Source: Vibrio barjaei (GTDB taxonomy: Bacteria > Pseudomonadota > Gammaproteobacteria > Enterobacterales > Vibrionaceae). From it: a stretch of DNA of 64,000 bases. Location: contig NZ_LQXO02000003.1 in assembly GCF_001639065.2 (NCBI RefSeq), positions 1-64,000 on the forward strand, read 5' to 3'. The position numbers and the translations under genes were made by a program. Below the pieces are notes generated by a model. The model worked only from the letters and a program-made list of their open reading frames with translations, did no database searches and had not been told where the DNA came from. Shown here in pieces: positions 40,728 through 51,323 of the stretch. Position 1 is the first letter of the stretch, and each line of letters starts with the position of its first letter.

Positions 40728-41552
40728 TTGAAAACAACACCCAGTGATGAATCTCAGTTAAGTAGCGTCAGGTTGCTGCAATTGACCGACACGCATCTAT
40801 TTGCGCCGCAAGATGGCTGCCTACTGAGTGTTAATACCCAAGAGAGTTTTAATGCTGTTGTGGCTGAAATCGTTGCACAAGGCACGCAATTCGATGCCTT
40901 GCTTGCGACAGGTGATATTTCACAAGACCACACAGAAGCTTCATATGAGAAGTTTGTTGCGGGAATTGAGCCGTTAGCTCTTCCTTGCTACTGGTTGCCA
41001 GGCAATCACGATTACAAACCTTGTATGAATAGTGTAGTGAGCTCACCGCTTATTCAAGATGTTACCCATGTTCTTCTAGGAGAGAAGTGGCAGGTAGTGC
41101 TGCTTGATTCTCAGGTCGTGGGAGTACCTCATGGTCGCTTGAGTGATAGTCAACTCGAGTTTTTAGACCGTATGCTTTCTACGCATTGTGACAGACATAC
41201 CTTAGTCTTGCTGCATCACCATCCATTGTTAGTGAACAGTGCTTGGCTCGATCAACACTCGCTAAAAGATGCGGATGAGTTTTGGAATGTTGTCGAAAAG
41301 CATGACAATGTTCGTGCTGTGCTTTGTGGCCATATTCATCAAGAACTAGATGAATTGCATGGCGGAGTGCGCGTGCTGGCAACGCCTTCTACTTGTGTGC
41401 AGTTTAAACCGAACTCGAACGAGTTCGCTCTAGATATCCGCTCTCCAGGTTGGCGTGAGTTGGAACTAAGAGAGGATGGTAGCTTGCTCACCGAAGTGAA
41501 ACGCCTTGCTAACGGCTCGTTTAGACCTGACTTTAACGCGGAAGGCTACTGA
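40728..41552 (+). CDS. cpdA: 3',5'-cyclic-AMP phosphodiesterase CpdA
   Basis: CpdA hydrolyses cAMP to AMP and so limits CRP signalling. The 274-residue metallophosphoesterase has the motifs LTDTHL, LATGDISQDH, PGNHDYKP, LLHHHP and GHIHQELDE. The only start giving a full family N-terminus is TTG at 40728; no in-frame ATG occurs until well past the first metal motif. CAGG lies 10 bases upstream. It overlaps yqiA by one base. Confidence 0.94.
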   Translation: MKTTPSDESQLSSVRLLQLTDTHLFAPQDGCLLSVNTQESFNAVVAEIVAQGTQFDALLATGDISQDHTEASYEKFVAGIEPLALPCYWLPGNHDYKPCMNSVVSSPLIQDVTHVLLGEKWQVVLLDSQVVGVPHGRLSDSQLEFLDRMLSTHCDRHTLVLLHHHPLLVNSAWLDQHSLKDADEFWNVVEKHDNVRAVLCGHIHQELDELHGGVRVLATPSTCVQFKPNSNEFALDIRSPGWRELELREDGSLLTEVKRLANGSFRPDFNAEGY

Positions 41553-42139
41553 TGACGGAAAAGAAGCCGCTGCTTTTATATATTCATGGTTTTAACAGCT
41601 CACCTCTATCGGTTAAAGCGCAGGTAATAGTGGAGTACTGCCAAAAGCACCGTCCAGATATCAAAGTTTTAGTGCCGCAAATGCCTTGTTTTCCTCAGCA
41701 AGCTGCTGAACTATTAAAACAATTGATAGAGCGCTATCAAAATGACTATCAAATTGCGCTAGTTGGTAGCTCTCTTGGTGGCTATTTGTCTACTTGGCTC
41801 AACGCTCACTATGGATTGAAAGCGGTGTTGGTGAATCCTGCAGTTAAGCCCTATGAGTTGTTGCTCGATTTTCTCGGGGAGCAAGAGAACCCTTATACTC
41901 AAGAACGTTATACCCTTGAGCATAAGCATATCGATGAACTTAAGAGATTAGATGTGCCAGTGCTTAAAAAACCTGATGACTTTTGGTTATTGCAACAAGA
42001 AGGTGATGAAGTTTTAGATTATCGCCAAGCCGTGGCAAAATATCAGCACAGTAAGCTAACTGTGGAAGCTGATGGAGATCATAGCTTTATCGGTTTTGAG
42101 CGCTATCCAGAAAGGATAATTGAGTTCTTAGCGCTTTAA
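41552..42139 (+). CDS. yqiA: Esterase YqiA
   Basis: This is a 195-residue alpha/beta hydrolase of the YqiA family (UPF0227). It has LLYIHGFNSSPLSVKA with the oxyanion HGF, the nucleophile elbow GSSLGG, and a C-terminal GDHSF catalytic histidine. E. coli YqiA shows carboxylesterase activity; the natural substrate is unknown. The start overlaps the cpdA stop (TGATG). Confidence 0.92.
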   Translation: MTEKKPLLLYIHGFNSSPLSVKAQVIVEYCQKHRPDIKVLVPQMPCFPQQAAELLKQLIERYQNDYQIALVGSSLGGYLSTWLNAHYGLKAVLVNPAVKPYELLLDFLGEQENPYTQERYTLEHKHIDELKRLDVPVLKKPDDFWLLQQEGDEVLDYRQAVAKYQHSKLTVEADGDHSFIGFERYPERIIEFLAL

Positions 42140-42376
42140 AGTGGTGCTTTTTTCGTCTCTGCTTGAGGAGACAGTCATAAATTTATCCCCAACTTTGGCT
42201 TGAAACTTGACAACACTTCCTCAGAGCCAGAGTATGATGTGTCTGTACTTACGCGTAAGCCTTGGAAGTTTGTCATATTTTGACAGTAAAGTGTCTTCTA
42301 ACAGGCGTGGTATAAAGCCACAATCTCTATTTTTGCTGCTAAGTATCAATCTTTATTTGAGTAAAATTTCCGTATT

Positions 42377-44257
42377 ATGACAGAACAATATAATGCTGGA
42401 GCCATTGAGGTACTCAATGGGCTTGAGCCAGTACGTCGCCGACCAGGGATGTATACGGATACAGTGCGCCCAAATCACTTGGGCCAAGAAGTCATCGATA
42501 ACAGTGTCGATGAAGCGCTAGCCGGACATGCCTCTAAGGTACAAGTAATTCTGCACGCAGACCAATCTTTGGAAGTCATCGATGATGGTCGAGGCATGCC
42601 AGTTGATATCCACCCAGAAGAGAAGATTTCAGGCGTCGAGCTGATTTTCTGTAAGCTGCACGCTGGTGGTAAGTTCTCCAACAAAAACTACCAGTTCTCC
42701 GGTGGTCTGCATGGTGTAGGTATTTCGGTTGTAAATGCCCTGTCTAAGCGTGTTGAAGTTACCGTCCGTCGTGATGGTCAAGTCTATGAAATGGCTTTTG
42801 AGAACGGCAACAAGGTTGAAGAGCTGACCGTGACTGGTACATGTGGTCGTCGCAATAAAGGCACCAGTGTCCACTTCTGGCCAGACGCTAGTTATTTTGA
42901 TTCGGCTAACTTCTCTGTTACAAGACTTATCAACAACCTACGCGCTAAAGCGGTGCTTTGTCCAGGTCTTGAAATTACCTTTACCGATAAGGTGAATAAC
43001 AAGGACTATAAGTGGTTTTACGAGGATGGTTTAAAAGACTATCTGGTAGAAGGCGTAAAAGGTTATGCGGTTCTTCCTGAGCAACCATTTACCGGCGAGT
43101 TTTCCGCCGAAACTGAAGCGGCAACGTGGGCAGTAATTTGGCAGCCAGAAGGCGGTGAGATGATCACCGAAAGCTACGTCAACTTGATCCCTACGGCTCA
43201 AGGCGGTACGCATGTTAATGGCCTTCGCCAAGGTTTGCTTGACGCAATGCGCGAGTTCTGCGAGTTCCGTAATTTATTGCCTCGCGGTGTGAAGCTAACT
43301 GGTGATGATGTGTTCGAGCGTTGCTCATACGTTCTCTCTATCAAGATGCAAGACCCGCAATTTGCAGGGCAGACTAAAGAGCGTCTCTCTTCACGTCAAT
43401 GTGCTGCGTTTGTATCTGGTGTTGTTAAAGATGCGTTCAGCTTATGGCTGAATGAAAAGCCCCAGCTAGCAGAACAGTTAGCGGAAGTCTGCATTGCCAA
43501 TGCGCACCGCCGTATGCGAGCGAGCAAAAAGGTCGTGCGTAAGAAGGTGGCTTCAGGCCCAGCGCTTCCGGGTAAGCTGACAGACTGTTCGCAACAAGAT
43601 CTAAATCGTACAGAAATCTTCTTTGTGGAAGGGGATTCTGCGGGTGGTAGTGCTAAGCAAGCACGTGACCGTGAGTTCCAAGCGGTAATGCCATTGCGTG
43701 GTAAGATTCTCAACACTTGGGAAGTGTCTGCGGACCAAGTGTTAGCATCGCAAGAAGTACACGATATCTCGGTAGCGCTGGGCATTGACCCTGACACCGA
43801 AAATCTTGACGGGTTGCGTTACGGTAAAGTCTGTATCCTTGCCGATGCGGACTCGGATGGGCTTCATATTGCGACACTGTTGTGTGCTCTGTTCACCAAG
43901 CATTTCCGCTCTCTCGTTGCTGCTGGCCATGTCTATGTAGCGATGCCTCCTTTGTATCGTATCGACTGTGGCAAAGAAGTCTTCTACGCCCTAGATGATG
44001 ACGAGAAGGATGGCGTTCTTGAGCGATTAAGTAAGAAGAAAGCTAAGATCAACGTTCAGCGATTCAAAGGTCTGGGTGAAATGAACCCACTTCAACTTCG
44101 CGAAACGACAATGGATCCAAACACTCGTCGTCTAGTTCAGTTGACGATTGATGACGACGAAGCGACCGATGAAATGATGGATATGCTGCTAGGTAAGAAA
44201 CGAGCAGATGATCGTCGTAGTTGGCTGCAAAACAACGGTGATATGGCTGAGGTATAA
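42377..44257 (+). CDS. parE: DNA topoisomerase IV subunit B
   Basis: ParE is the ATPase subunit of topoisomerase IV, which unlinks daughter chromosomes. The 626-residue protein has the GHKL site ([32 protein letters not shown]). It also has the TOPRIM motifs [11 protein letters not shown] and DADSDG and the C-terminal [10 protein letters not shown]. The 237-base gap after yqiA probably holds its promoter, though I could not fix a convincing pair of hexamers. parC follows after two bases. Confidence 0.98.
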   Translation: MTEQYNAGAIEVLNGLEPVRRRPGMYTDTVRPNHLGQEVIDNSVDEALAGHASKVQVILHADQSLEVIDDGRGMPVDIHPEEKISGVELIFCKLHAGGKFSNKNYQFSGGLHGVGISVVNALSKRVEVTVRRDGQVYEMAFENGNKVEELTVTGTCGRRNKGTSVHFWPDASYFDSANFSVTRLINNLRAKAVLCPGLEITFTDKVNNKDYKWFYEDGLKDYLVEGVKGYAVLPEQPFTGEFSAETEAATWAVIWQPEGGEMITESYVNLIPTAQGGTHVNGLRQGLLDAMREFCEFRNLLPRGVKLTGDDVFERCSYVLSIKMQDPQFAGQTKERLSSRQCAAFVSGVVKDAFSLWLNEKPQLAEQLAEVCIANAHRRMRASKKVVRKKVASGPALPGKLTDCSQQDLNRTEIFFVEGDSAGGSAKQARDREFQAVMPLRGKILNTWEVSADQVLASQEVHDISVALGIDPDTENLDGLRYGKVCILADADSDGLHIATLLCALFTKHFRSLVAAGHVYVAMPPLYRIDCGKEVFYALDDDEKDGVLERLSKKKAKINVQRFKGLGEMNPLQLRETTMDPNTRRLVQLTIDDDEATDEMMDMLLGKKRADDRRSWLQNNGDMAEV

Positions 44258-44259
44258 CA

Positions 44260-46536
44260 ATGTCCACTGAAATGTCTTTTGATGGCGTAGAACAACTGCC
44301 TCTGCGAAAGTTCACCGAAGACGCCTATTTGAATTATTCAATGTACGTTATTATGGATCGTGCATTGCCTTATATTGGCGACGGCTTAAAACCAGTTCAA
44401 CGTCGTATTATTTATGCGATGTCAGAACTTGGTTTGTCAGCCGCAGCCAAGTACAAAAAGTCTGCTCGTACCGTTGGTGACGTTCTAGGTAAATATCACC
44501 CGCACGGTGACTCGGCTTGTTATGAAGCTATGGTATTGATGGCTCAGCCGTTTTCCTACCGTTACCCTTTAGTTGATGGTCAGGGAAACTGGGGTGCGCC
44601 AGACGATCCTAAGTCATTCGCTGCAATGCGTTATACCGAAGCAAAACTGTCTAAGTTCGCGGAAGTCCTGCTAGGTGAAATTGGTCAAGGCACGGTTGAA
44701 TGGCAACCAAACTTCGATGGCACCATGAAGGAGCCAAAGATTCTGCCAGCGCGTTTACCGCATATCTTGCTCAATGGTATTACCGGCATTGCCGTTGGTA
44801 TGGCAACCGATATTCCGCCACATAATGTGCGTGAAATTGCGGATGCGACCATTCATCTTATCGACAACCCTAAAGCCGATTTACCGCAAGTGATGGACTT
44901 CGTTAAAGGTCCAGACTATCCAACGGAAGCGGAAATTATCTCGCCAAGTGCTGACTTAGAGAAAATTTATCGTACCGGTCGCGGCAGCGTGAAGATGCGC
45001 GCTGTATGGCATAAAGAGGGCTCTGATATTGTTATCACAGCCTTGCCACACCAAGTTTCAGGCGCAAAACTGCTAGAGCAAATTGCCAACCAGATGCGTG
45101 CTAAGAAGCTACCTATGGTCGATGATCTGCGTGATGAGTCAGACCATGAAAATCCAACTCGTATTGTCGTGGTGCCACGTTCAAACCGTATCGATTGTGA
45201 TCAGCTAATGAATCACTTATTTGCGTCGACTGATCTTGAGAAGAACTTCCGGGTTAACCTCAACATGATTGGTCTGGACAATCGTCCACAAGTGAAAGGT
45301 TTGGTTCAAATCCTATCTGAATGGATTCAATTCCGTCGCGAGACAGTACGTAAACGCCTTCAATATCGCCTAGATAAAATCCTAGCGCGTTTACACATTT
45401 TAGAAGGTTTGTTGGTTGCGTATCTAAACTTGGATGAAGTGATTGAAATCATTCGTACCGAAGACGAACCTAAAGCTGTGCTTATGGAACGTTTCGGAAT
45501 CACAGATATTCAAGCTGATGCGATTTTAGACACCAAACTTCGTCATCTTGCTAAGCTTGAGGAAATGAAAATCCGTGGCGAGCAAGAAGAGTTAGAAAAA
45601 GAGCGTGAGAAGCTAGAAAAACTTCTAGGCTCTGAGCGTCGCATGAACACTCTGCTTAAGAAAGAGATTCAAGCGGATGCGGAGAAATACGGCGATGACC
45701 GCCGCTCACCAATTGTTGAGCGTGCAGAAGCAAAAGCTATGACCGAGCGCGACCTGGTTCCTAGTGAACCAATTACGGTTGTACTGTCTGAAAAAGGTTG
45801 GATTCGTCATGCGAAAGGGCATGATGTGGATGCTAGTAGCTTGAACTACAAAGCCGGTGATAAGTATTTGGCTAGCGCGCGAGGTAAGAGTAACCAGCCT
45901 GCTGTATTCCTAGGCAGTGATGGTCGAAGTTACTCGCTTGAGTCACATTCGTTGCCATCAGCAAGAAGTCAGGGCGAACCAATCACTGGTCGATTGAACA
46001 TTAATGCTGGCACGAGCATTCGCCAAGTAGTGATGGGTGAGGAGTCTCAGCTATGGCTGGTGGGCTCTGATGCAGGCTATGGCTTTGTTTGTAAGGGCTC
46101 GGATTTGCTTTCTAAGAACCGCAGTGGTAAAGCGCTTGTCACGCTTCCACAAGGAGCTGAAGTGATCACACCGTCGACGATCGGAGACCTAGAATCAGAC
46201 GAGATTCTTGCCATTACTAACCAAGGGCGTATGTTGCTGTTCCCGATTAAGGACTTACCTCAACTTGGTAAGGGCAAAGGGAACAAGATCATTAACATTC
46301 CGTCCGCCAAAGCGAAAGCCCGAGAAGAGTTTGTTTCGCACCTCATGGCATTGCCACAAGGCGCGACTATCACGCTCTATGCAGGTAAACGCAAGCTTGG
46401 TTTGAAGCCCGCCGACCTAGATAACTTCCGTGGTGAGCGCGGTAGAAGAGGTGGTTTGTTGCCTCGTGGATTGCAGCGTGTCACACGCATTGAAGTTGAC
46501 TCAGGTGAGAGTGCTTCAGAAGAGGTTCAAGAGTAA
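44260..46536 (+). CDS. parC: DNA topoisomerase IV subunit A
   Basis: ParC cleaves and rejoins DNA. The 758-residue protein has the quinolone-resistance region [14 protein letters not shown] with S85 and E89, both the usual susceptible residues. The catalytic tyrosine is Y125 in AAMRYTEA, and a C-terminal beta-pinwheel follows (about 500-740). It is separated from parE by two bases. Confidence 0.98.
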   Translation: MSTEMSFDGVEQLPLRKFTEDAYLNYSMYVIMDRALPYIGDGLKPVQRRIIYAMSELGLSAAAKYKKSARTVGDVLGKYHPHGDSACYEAMVLMAQPFSYRYPLVDGQGNWGAPDDPKSFAAMRYTEAKLSKFAEVLLGEIGQGTVEWQPNFDGTMKEPKILPARLPHILLNGITGIAVGMATDIPPHNVREIADATIHLIDNPKADLPQVMDFVKGPDYPTEAEIISPSADLEKIYRTGRGSVKMRAVWHKEGSDIVITALPHQVSGAKLLEQIANQMRAKKLPMVDDLRDESDHENPTRIVVVPRSNRIDCDQLMNHLFASTDLEKNFRVNLNMIGLDNRPQVKGLVQILSEWIQFRRETVRKRLQYRLDKILARLHILEGLLVAYLNLDEVIEIIRTEDEPKAVLMERFGITDIQADAILDTKLRHLAKLEEMKIRGEQEELEKEREKLEKLLGSERRMNTLLKKEIQADAEKYGDDRRSPIVERAEAKAMTERDLVPSEPITVVLSEKGWIRHAKGHDVDASSLNYKAGDKYLASARGKSNQPAVFLGSDGRSYSLESHSLPSARSQGEPITGRLNINAGTSIRQVVMGEESQLWLVGSDAGYGFVCKGSDLLSKNRSGKALVTLPQGAEVITPSTIGDLESDEILAITNQGRMLLFPIKDLPQLGKGKGNKIINIPSAKAKAREEFVSHLMALPQGATITLYAGKRKLGLKPADLDNFRGERGRRGGLLPRGLQRVTRIEVDSGESASEEVQE

Positions 46537-46550
46537 CTTTACGACCAAAT

Positions 46551-46583
46551 AAAAATCTCCGAGCTAGCTCGGAGATTTTTTTT
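46551..46583. terminator. Bidirectional terminator between parC and degS
   Basis: AAAATCTCCGAGC pairs with GCTCGGAGATTTT around TA, with an A tract before and T8 after. Confidence 0.94.
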
Positions 46584-46628
46584 GAATTCAAAGGATTTAC
46601 CATAGTCTAATCGTTAAACGAATCTTTT

Positions 46629-47693
46629 TTATTCGCGAGTATCTTCGCCTACCGTAACAGGTACGGTGAGTTCTTTGCCATCACGAAGTAGCTTAACGTC
46701 AACGGTGGTGCCCGGTCTTAGGTCTGTTACTAGATCTAACACGCCCTGACGTCCATTGAGTTTGTTGCCATCTATCATCAGGACGATGTCTTGAACTTTG
46801 ATTCCTGCTTTTGCCGCAGGGCCTTCAGGGTCCAAGCCAAGAACAATAATACCGCCGATATGCTCATTCCCAAGTAATCGAGCGGTTACAGAGTTAATGT
46901 CCTGTCCATCGATACCAATATAACCGCGGATAACTCGACCATCTGCGATAATCTTTTCCATGATTTTGCTGGCTAACTGGTAAGGAATAGCAAAAGAAAT
47001 ACCGTAGGTTTCAAGGTCGGTTGCTTGCTGGAAAGAAGCGGTATTAATGCCGACTAGCTCACCAAGTGTATTGACTAGAGCACCACCCGAATTACCTTGG
47101 TTAATTGCCGCATCTGTCTGGATGAATGCTTGAATTCCGCCGGCACTAATAGAAGAACGTCCGGTTGCTGAAATAATACCAAAAGTAGTGGTTTGTCCAA
47201 GGTTATAAGGGTTACCAATCGCTAAGACAACATCGCCAACTTTAGGGGAATAATTAGGGTTGAGTGGAATAACGGGTAGGTTACCACCTTCAATTCGCAG
47301 AACCGCAATATCCGTGCGCTGATCTTTACCAACCAGTTGTGCTGCCGCCACTCGGCCGTCTTGCAGCGCGACAATGATTTGATCGGCATTCGCGACCACA
47401 TGATAGTTGGTAATGATGTAGCCTTTGTCGCTAACAATAACGCCAGATCCTAGTCCTTGGGTGGATAGAGTGGTACGGTCATTTTCTTTATACTGTCGAC
47501 TGTAGATATTCACAACCGCAGGTGCGGCTTTACGTACAGCTTGGTTAAATGAAATCTGTAGGCTGCTATTGTCTGCAGGTTGAGCAGTTAAGTTTTGAGG
47601 TATGATGTTCTGTCTTAGAGAAGGGACCGCCAATAGCACTAATAGTGCGGTTACTAGACCCATAGATACCGATCGGATTAGAAAATTCAGCAT
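46629..47693 (-). CDS. degS: Site-1 protease DegS
   Basis: DegS is a periplasmic serine protease anchored by an N-terminal helix (about residues 4-27). Its PDZ domain senses unfolded porin tails, and it then cleaves RseA to release sigma E. The 354-residue protein has a HtrA protease domain with TNYHVV, RTDIAVLR and GNSGGALV, and a single PDZ domain (about 255-345). ATG 47693 has AGAGGA upstream and is preferred to GTG 47696. It lies downstream of degQ with its own 239-base upstream gap. Confidence 0.95.
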   Translation of the reverse strand: MLNFLIRSVSMGLVTALLVLLAVPSLRQNIIPQNLTAQPADNSSLQISFNQAVRKAAPAVVNIYSRQYKENDRTTLSTQGLGSGVIVSDKGYIITNYHVVANADQIIVALQDGRVAAAQLVGKDQRTDIAVLRIEGGNLPVIPLNPNYSPKVGDVVLAIGNPYNLGQTTTFGIISATGRSSISAGGIQAFIQTDAAINQGNSGGALVNTLGELVGINTASFQQATDLETYGISFAIPYQLASKIMEKIIADGRVIRGYIGIDGQDINSVTARLLGNEHIGGIIVLGLDPEGPAAKAGIKVQDIVLMIDGNKLNGRQGVLDLVTDLRPGTTVDVKLLRDGKELTVPVTVGEDTRE

Positions 47694-47876
47694 CACTTCC
47701 TCTATTCAAACGCAAAAACTGATGTCGTTAACGTATTCTTTCAATGACTTCTACTTTGCAAGCATAGTATTGAGAGGCGACTCAAACGAGTTGATTTCAT
47801 GATATTAACTAAAAAACTCGTGTTGCATGAAACGACAACTATAAAGGCAGAGGATATCATTTAACACTTAAATAAT

Positions 47877-47907
47877 AAAAGAGCAGCTCTAATCAGAGCT
47901 GCTCTTT
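47877..47907 (-). terminator. Terminator of degQ
   Basis: On the minus strand AAAGAGCAGCTCT pairs with AGAGCTGCTCTTT around GATT, followed by TATTATTT. Confidence 0.9.
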
Positions 47908-47935
47908 CACTTAGAATTTACAATTTTGTGAGCTT

Positions 47936-49306
47936 CTAGCGTACAACTAAGTAAATGCTTCGGTCATCACGCTGGATATTGAGAGCTAAAACACCAGGTT
48001 TCTTCTCAAGTATCTTACGCAGTTCTCCAACATTCTTCACTCGAGTACGGTTCACACCGATAATGATATCGCCTTGCTCAAGTTGATATTGAGCAGCTGG
48101 AGATCCTTCCGCTACCGATTTCACTTTTACCCCTTCAACAGGGTCGCTCTTATCAGTGTTTGCAAACTCTGCGCCTGTTAGTCCTTCATGAAGCTTATCG
48201 GCCTTGGTAATGGTTTTGGTGGCTTCTGTTAGGGTGACATCAAAGGATTTATCTTTGCCATCACGTACGATGCCAAGCTTAACCGTTTTACCCGCACCAA
48301 GTGTTGCCACTTTGGCTCTGAGCTCGCTAAAGGTCGAGATCTTCTTACCGTTAACAGACACAATGATGTCACCCGCTTCAAGTCCAGCTTTATCTGCTGC
48401 GCTGTCAGGGACTACCTGGCTTACGAAGGCACCTTTACTGGAGTCGTAACCTAAGGCCTCAGCAAGTTCCGAAGTGACTTCTCCACCTTGAACACCCAGC
48501 ATGCCGCGTTTCACTTCGCCAAATTCGATGATTTGTTCGGTTAAGTTTTTCATCATATTCGAAGGGATTGCGAAACCTATCCCGACGTTACCGCCATTAG
48601 GACCAAGAATAGCGGTATTGATACCGATGAGCTCACCTTTCAGGTTAACTAACGCGCCACCTGAGTTACCACTGTTAATTGCAGCATCAGTTTGAATGAA
48701 GTTCTCAAAATTCTCTAGATTCAGTCCACTACGACCCAATGCAGAGACGATACCAGAAGTAACGGTTTGCCCCAGTCCAAATGGGTTGCCGATAGCTACC
48801 GTAAAGTCACCGACGCGTAGTTGATCTGAGTCGGCAATTTTGATTTCTGTGAGGTTTTTAGCGCCATCAACTTTTAGTAACGCTACATCTGACATTTCGT
48901 CACCACCGACAAGTTCGGCTTCATACTCTTTACCGTCATGAAGTTTAACGCGAATGTCTTCTGCGCCATTGATGACGTGATAGTTAGTAACGATATAACC
49001 TTTGTTAGCATCTACGACAACGCCAGATCCTAACCCTCTAAAAGGCCTTTCTTGTAATTGCTCGGTTGGGAAGTCAGGGCCGAAGAAAAAACGGAATTGC
49101 TCAGGCAAACTTTGACGGGAAACCTGAGTACCTTCAACAGCAATACTAACAACTGCGGGCGTAACTTGCTCTAGCATAGGAGCAAGGCTTGGAAGCTGTT
49201 CGCCATCGACAGATAAAGGTAAAGCAGCGGTTGCAGGTAGTGGGGCGATGATTGAACTCAAGCTTAACGATAGAACAGTTAATGCAAGCAATGGTTTTTT
49301 CATCAT
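47936..49306 (-). CDS. degQ: Periplasmic serine endoprotease DegQ/DegP (HtrA family)
   Basis: The 456-residue precursor has a Sec signal (ending about PATAA), a trypsin-like domain with TNYHVI, MSDVALLKV and GNSGGALVN, and two PDZ domains (about 260-350 and 365-450). It degrades misfolded envelope proteins. The name DegQ follows the degQ-degS order and the short LA-loop; vibrios often have a single DegP/DegQ, so DegP is an alternative name. Both ATG 49306 and ATG 49303 follow AGAGGAG. Confidence 0.93.
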   Translation of the reverse strand: MMKKPLLALTVLSLSLSSIIAPLPATAALPLSVDGEQLPSLAPMLEQVTPAVVSIAVEGTQVSRQSLPEQFRFFFGPDFPTEQLQERPFRGLGSGVVVDANKGYIVTNYHVINGAEDIRVKLHDGKEYEAELVGGDEMSDVALLKVDGAKNLTEIKIADSDQLRVGDFTVAIGNPFGLGQTVTSGIVSALGRSGLNLENFENFIQTDAAINSGNSGGALVNLKGELIGINTAILGPNGGNVGIGFAIPSNMMKNLTEQIIEFGEVKRGMLGVQGGEVTSELAEALGYDSSKGAFVSQVVPDSAADKAGLEAGDIIVSVNGKKISTFSELRAKVATLGAGKTVKLGIVRDGKDKSFDVTLTEATKTITKADKLHEGLTGAEFANTDKSDPVEGVKVKSVAEGSPAAQYQLEQGDIIIGVNRTRVKNVGELRKILEKKPGVLALNIQRDDRSIYLVVR

Positions 49307-49418
49307 AAAACTCCTCTATGGATCAGTAAGGGTTATGACTCAACGAATTCTATAAAGTTCACTTGGGGTGGTGAATTAGCCAGCAATTTGTGTAATTGCT
49401 GGCCAATAGATGAGGATG

Positions 49419-49877
49419 TTACGAAGCTTTAGCGGTGACGGGCTCTTGTGAGACAGCTTCTGGAGCTTCAATCACTTCCTTCTTCTCTTCTCTAAGAAGT
49501 CCTGTCGCGCCATTAACGTAATCCTTTGGCGGTTCTTCTGTAGTGTTAGCATCGTTTATCGTTTCTACATTGTGTTCAGCAATCTTTTTGACAAACGGGT
49601 TATCTTGCTCGGGTAGGTTTGGCAGCAGCTCCGAAGAGGTCTTCGCCATGTGTTGATAAAGCTTAGTGTAGTCTTTCCCCAATGTATCAAGCATTTCAGC
49701 GGTTTGTGCGAAATGATCAGACAATTCTTGACGCTGTTGCTCCAGTGCAAACTTCGCGGACTCAAGGTCTTTTTGGATGGTCTTTTGTTTCTTGTATTGT
49801 GGAGTAGTCAGTCGAGAAATCACAATTCCTAGAATAGCACCAACTAGCAAGCCGACAATGGCATATATCCAAGGCAT
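49419..49877 (-). CDS. zapG: ZapG/YhcB family inner-membrane protein (DUF1043)
   Basis: This 152-residue protein has an N-terminal membrane helix (WIYAIVGLLVGAILGIVI), a long coiled-coil helix (about 25-90) and an acidic, disordered tail. It matches YhcB/ZapG, an inner-membrane protein linked to division and envelope synthesis in E. coli. It is divergent from zapE, as in E. coli. Confidence 0.93.
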   Translation of the reverse strand: MPWIYAIVGLLVGAILGIVISRLTTPQYKKQKTIQKDLESAKFALEQQRQELSDHFAQTAEMLDTLGKDYTKLYQHMAKTSSELLPNLPEQDNPFVKKIAEHNVETINDANTTEEPPKDYVNGATGLLREEKKEVIEAPEAVSQEPVTAKAS

Positions 49878-50017
49878 AACAGCTCCTTTATAATGTTTAT
49901 TAACATGTGCGTTACCAAGCGGTTACACACGTCGTTTAGCCATGTTACTATGAGAATTCAAGCCAATAAAGCAAAATACGCTAATAATAACAGTTGGATC
50001 AGTGTTGCGAGTTATCC

Positions 50018-51121
50018 ATGACGCCCATAGAAAAATACAATAATGATATTGAAACAAATGGTTTCCAAAGCGACCCCGCGCAGAGGGCTGCCGTTGAAGC
50101 CTTAGACCGTTTGCATCATGAGTACGTCGATTATTTGAACTTCGAAGCCCCTGCGTTAAGTATGATGCAGAAGCTGCTAGGAAAATCACCCGAGCAAGCT
50201 ACTCCGCCACAAGGGTTATACTTTTGGGGTGGGGTAGGTCGAGGGAAAACCTACTTAATGGACGCATTTTTCGACAGTCTGCCGACGTCTCAAAAGATGC
50301 GAGTTCATTTTCACCGTTTTATGTATCGAGTTCATGATGAGCTAAAGCGCTTAGGTGATGTGCAAGACCCTCTAGAACAGGTCGCAGATACGTTTGCTTC
50401 TGAAGCGAAAATCATCTGCTTTGATGAGTTTTATGTTTCTGATATTACGGATGCCATGATTCTAGCCACTTTGTTGCAAGCTCTATTTAAGCGTGGTGTT
50501 GTACTGGTAGCGACGTCGAATATTCCTCCAGAAAACCTATATCGAAACGGTTTGCAGCGAGCAAGGTTCCTTCCTGCTATTACTATGATTCAGAAAAACT
50601 GTAATGTACTGAACGTCGATAGTGGTATTGATTACCGTTTGAGAACATTAGAACAGGCAGAGATCTATCATTACCCGTTAGATGCCGCTGCGCATGCCAA
50701 TCTAAAGCGTTATTTTGGTCAGTTAGTAACAGAAGATCGAGTTCAAGAGCAATCAATAGAGGTTAATCATCGAGACATCGAAGTGATTGCCTCTGCCGAT
50801 GATGTACTCTACGCCAGTTTTGCACAGCTTTGCCAAACCATGCGCAGCCAAAATGATTACATCGAGATATCGAGAATTTATCACACTGTATTGCTGGCTG
50901 ATGTTAAGCAGATGGATGCCAAATTAGATGATGCGGCGAGGCGCTTTATTGCCTTAGTTGATGAATTTTACGAGCGAAGGGTAAAACTTATCATTTCTGC
51001 TGAGGTAGCCCTTGAGAATATCTATACTAAAGGTCAGCTGGAGTTTGAATTTAAGCGCTGTATTTCGCGATTAACGGAGATGCAAAGCCATGACTATTTG
51101 GCATCAGAGCACTTAGCTTGA
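50018..51121 (+). CDS. zapE: Cell division ATPase ZapE
   Basis: ZapE is an AFG1-type ATPase acting on FtsZ during constriction. The 367-residue protein has Walker A GGVGRGKTYLMD near residue 75, HFHRFMYRVHDEL, Walker B ICFDEFYVSDI and a sensor region (VATSNIPPENLYRNGLQR). The frame extends to a TTG at 49994, but the ATG at 50018 gives MTPIEKYNNDI, the family N-terminus. Confidence 0.95.
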   Translation: MTPIEKYNNDIETNGFQSDPAQRAAVEALDRLHHEYVDYLNFEAPALSMMQKLLGKSPEQATPPQGLYFWGGVGRGKTYLMDAFFDSLPTSQKMRVHFHRFMYRVHDELKRLGDVQDPLEQVADTFASEAKIICFDEFYVSDITDAMILATLLQALFKRGVVLVATSNIPPENLYRNGLQRARFLPAITMIQKNCNVLNVDSGIDYRLRTLEQAEIYHYPLDAAAHANLKRYFGQLVTEDRVQEQSIEVNHRDIEVIASADDVLYASFAQLCQTMRSQNDYIEISRIYHTVLLADVKQMDAKLDDAARRFIALVDEFYERRVKLIISAEVALENIYTKGQLEFEFKRCISRLTEMQSHDYLASEHLA

Positions 51122-51173
51122 GGTTTTTACCAATTTTGTCCAAAAAATAGATGATTTTTTCTTCGAGCTTCTC

Positions 51174-51179
51174 TATAAT
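51174..51179 (+). promoter_or_regulatory. -10 element of the rplM-rpsI promoter
   Basis: TATAAT is followed by a GC-rich discriminator (cctgcgaccc), as in stringently controlled ribosomal promoters. The -35 region is poor. The start would be near 51186. Confidence 0.6.
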
Positions 51180-51185
51180 CCTGCG

Positions 51186-51323
51186 ACCCACCGTTACTGC
51201 AGGCTAGTTTCTCTGAAACAAATAGCCGAGAGTTTCAACACTCGAAGGGGTGATGTATGGGCTCTTAGACAGTGGGAGCGAAAGCTCCTTAAGTGTAAAT
51301 TTAATTAACGGGTTATTATTAGC
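51186..51323 (+). ncRNA. Structured leader of rplM-rpsI, probable L13 autoregulatory region
   Basis: The 138-base leader has a hairpin closing GGCTAGTTTC with GAAAC-AAA-TAGCC (51202-51227), a second weak hairpin near 51228-51244 and a GGAGC-GAAA-GCTCC tetraloop hairpin (51275-51288). In E. coli ribosomal protein L13 represses its own operon through the leader. The structure supports a similar role here, but binding is inferred. Confidence 0.5.

Noticed and set aside
42140..42180. GTCTC/GAGAC hairpin after yqiA as terminator
   Set aside because: Short stem and no T tract after it.
42140..42376. TTGACA (42280-42285) and TATAAA (42311-42316) as a parE promoter
   Set aside because: The spacing is 25 bases, too long for one promoter; no partner at 16-18 bases was found for either hexamer.
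44260..46536. Quinolone-resistance changes in ParC
   Set aside because: S85 and E89 are the usual susceptible residues.
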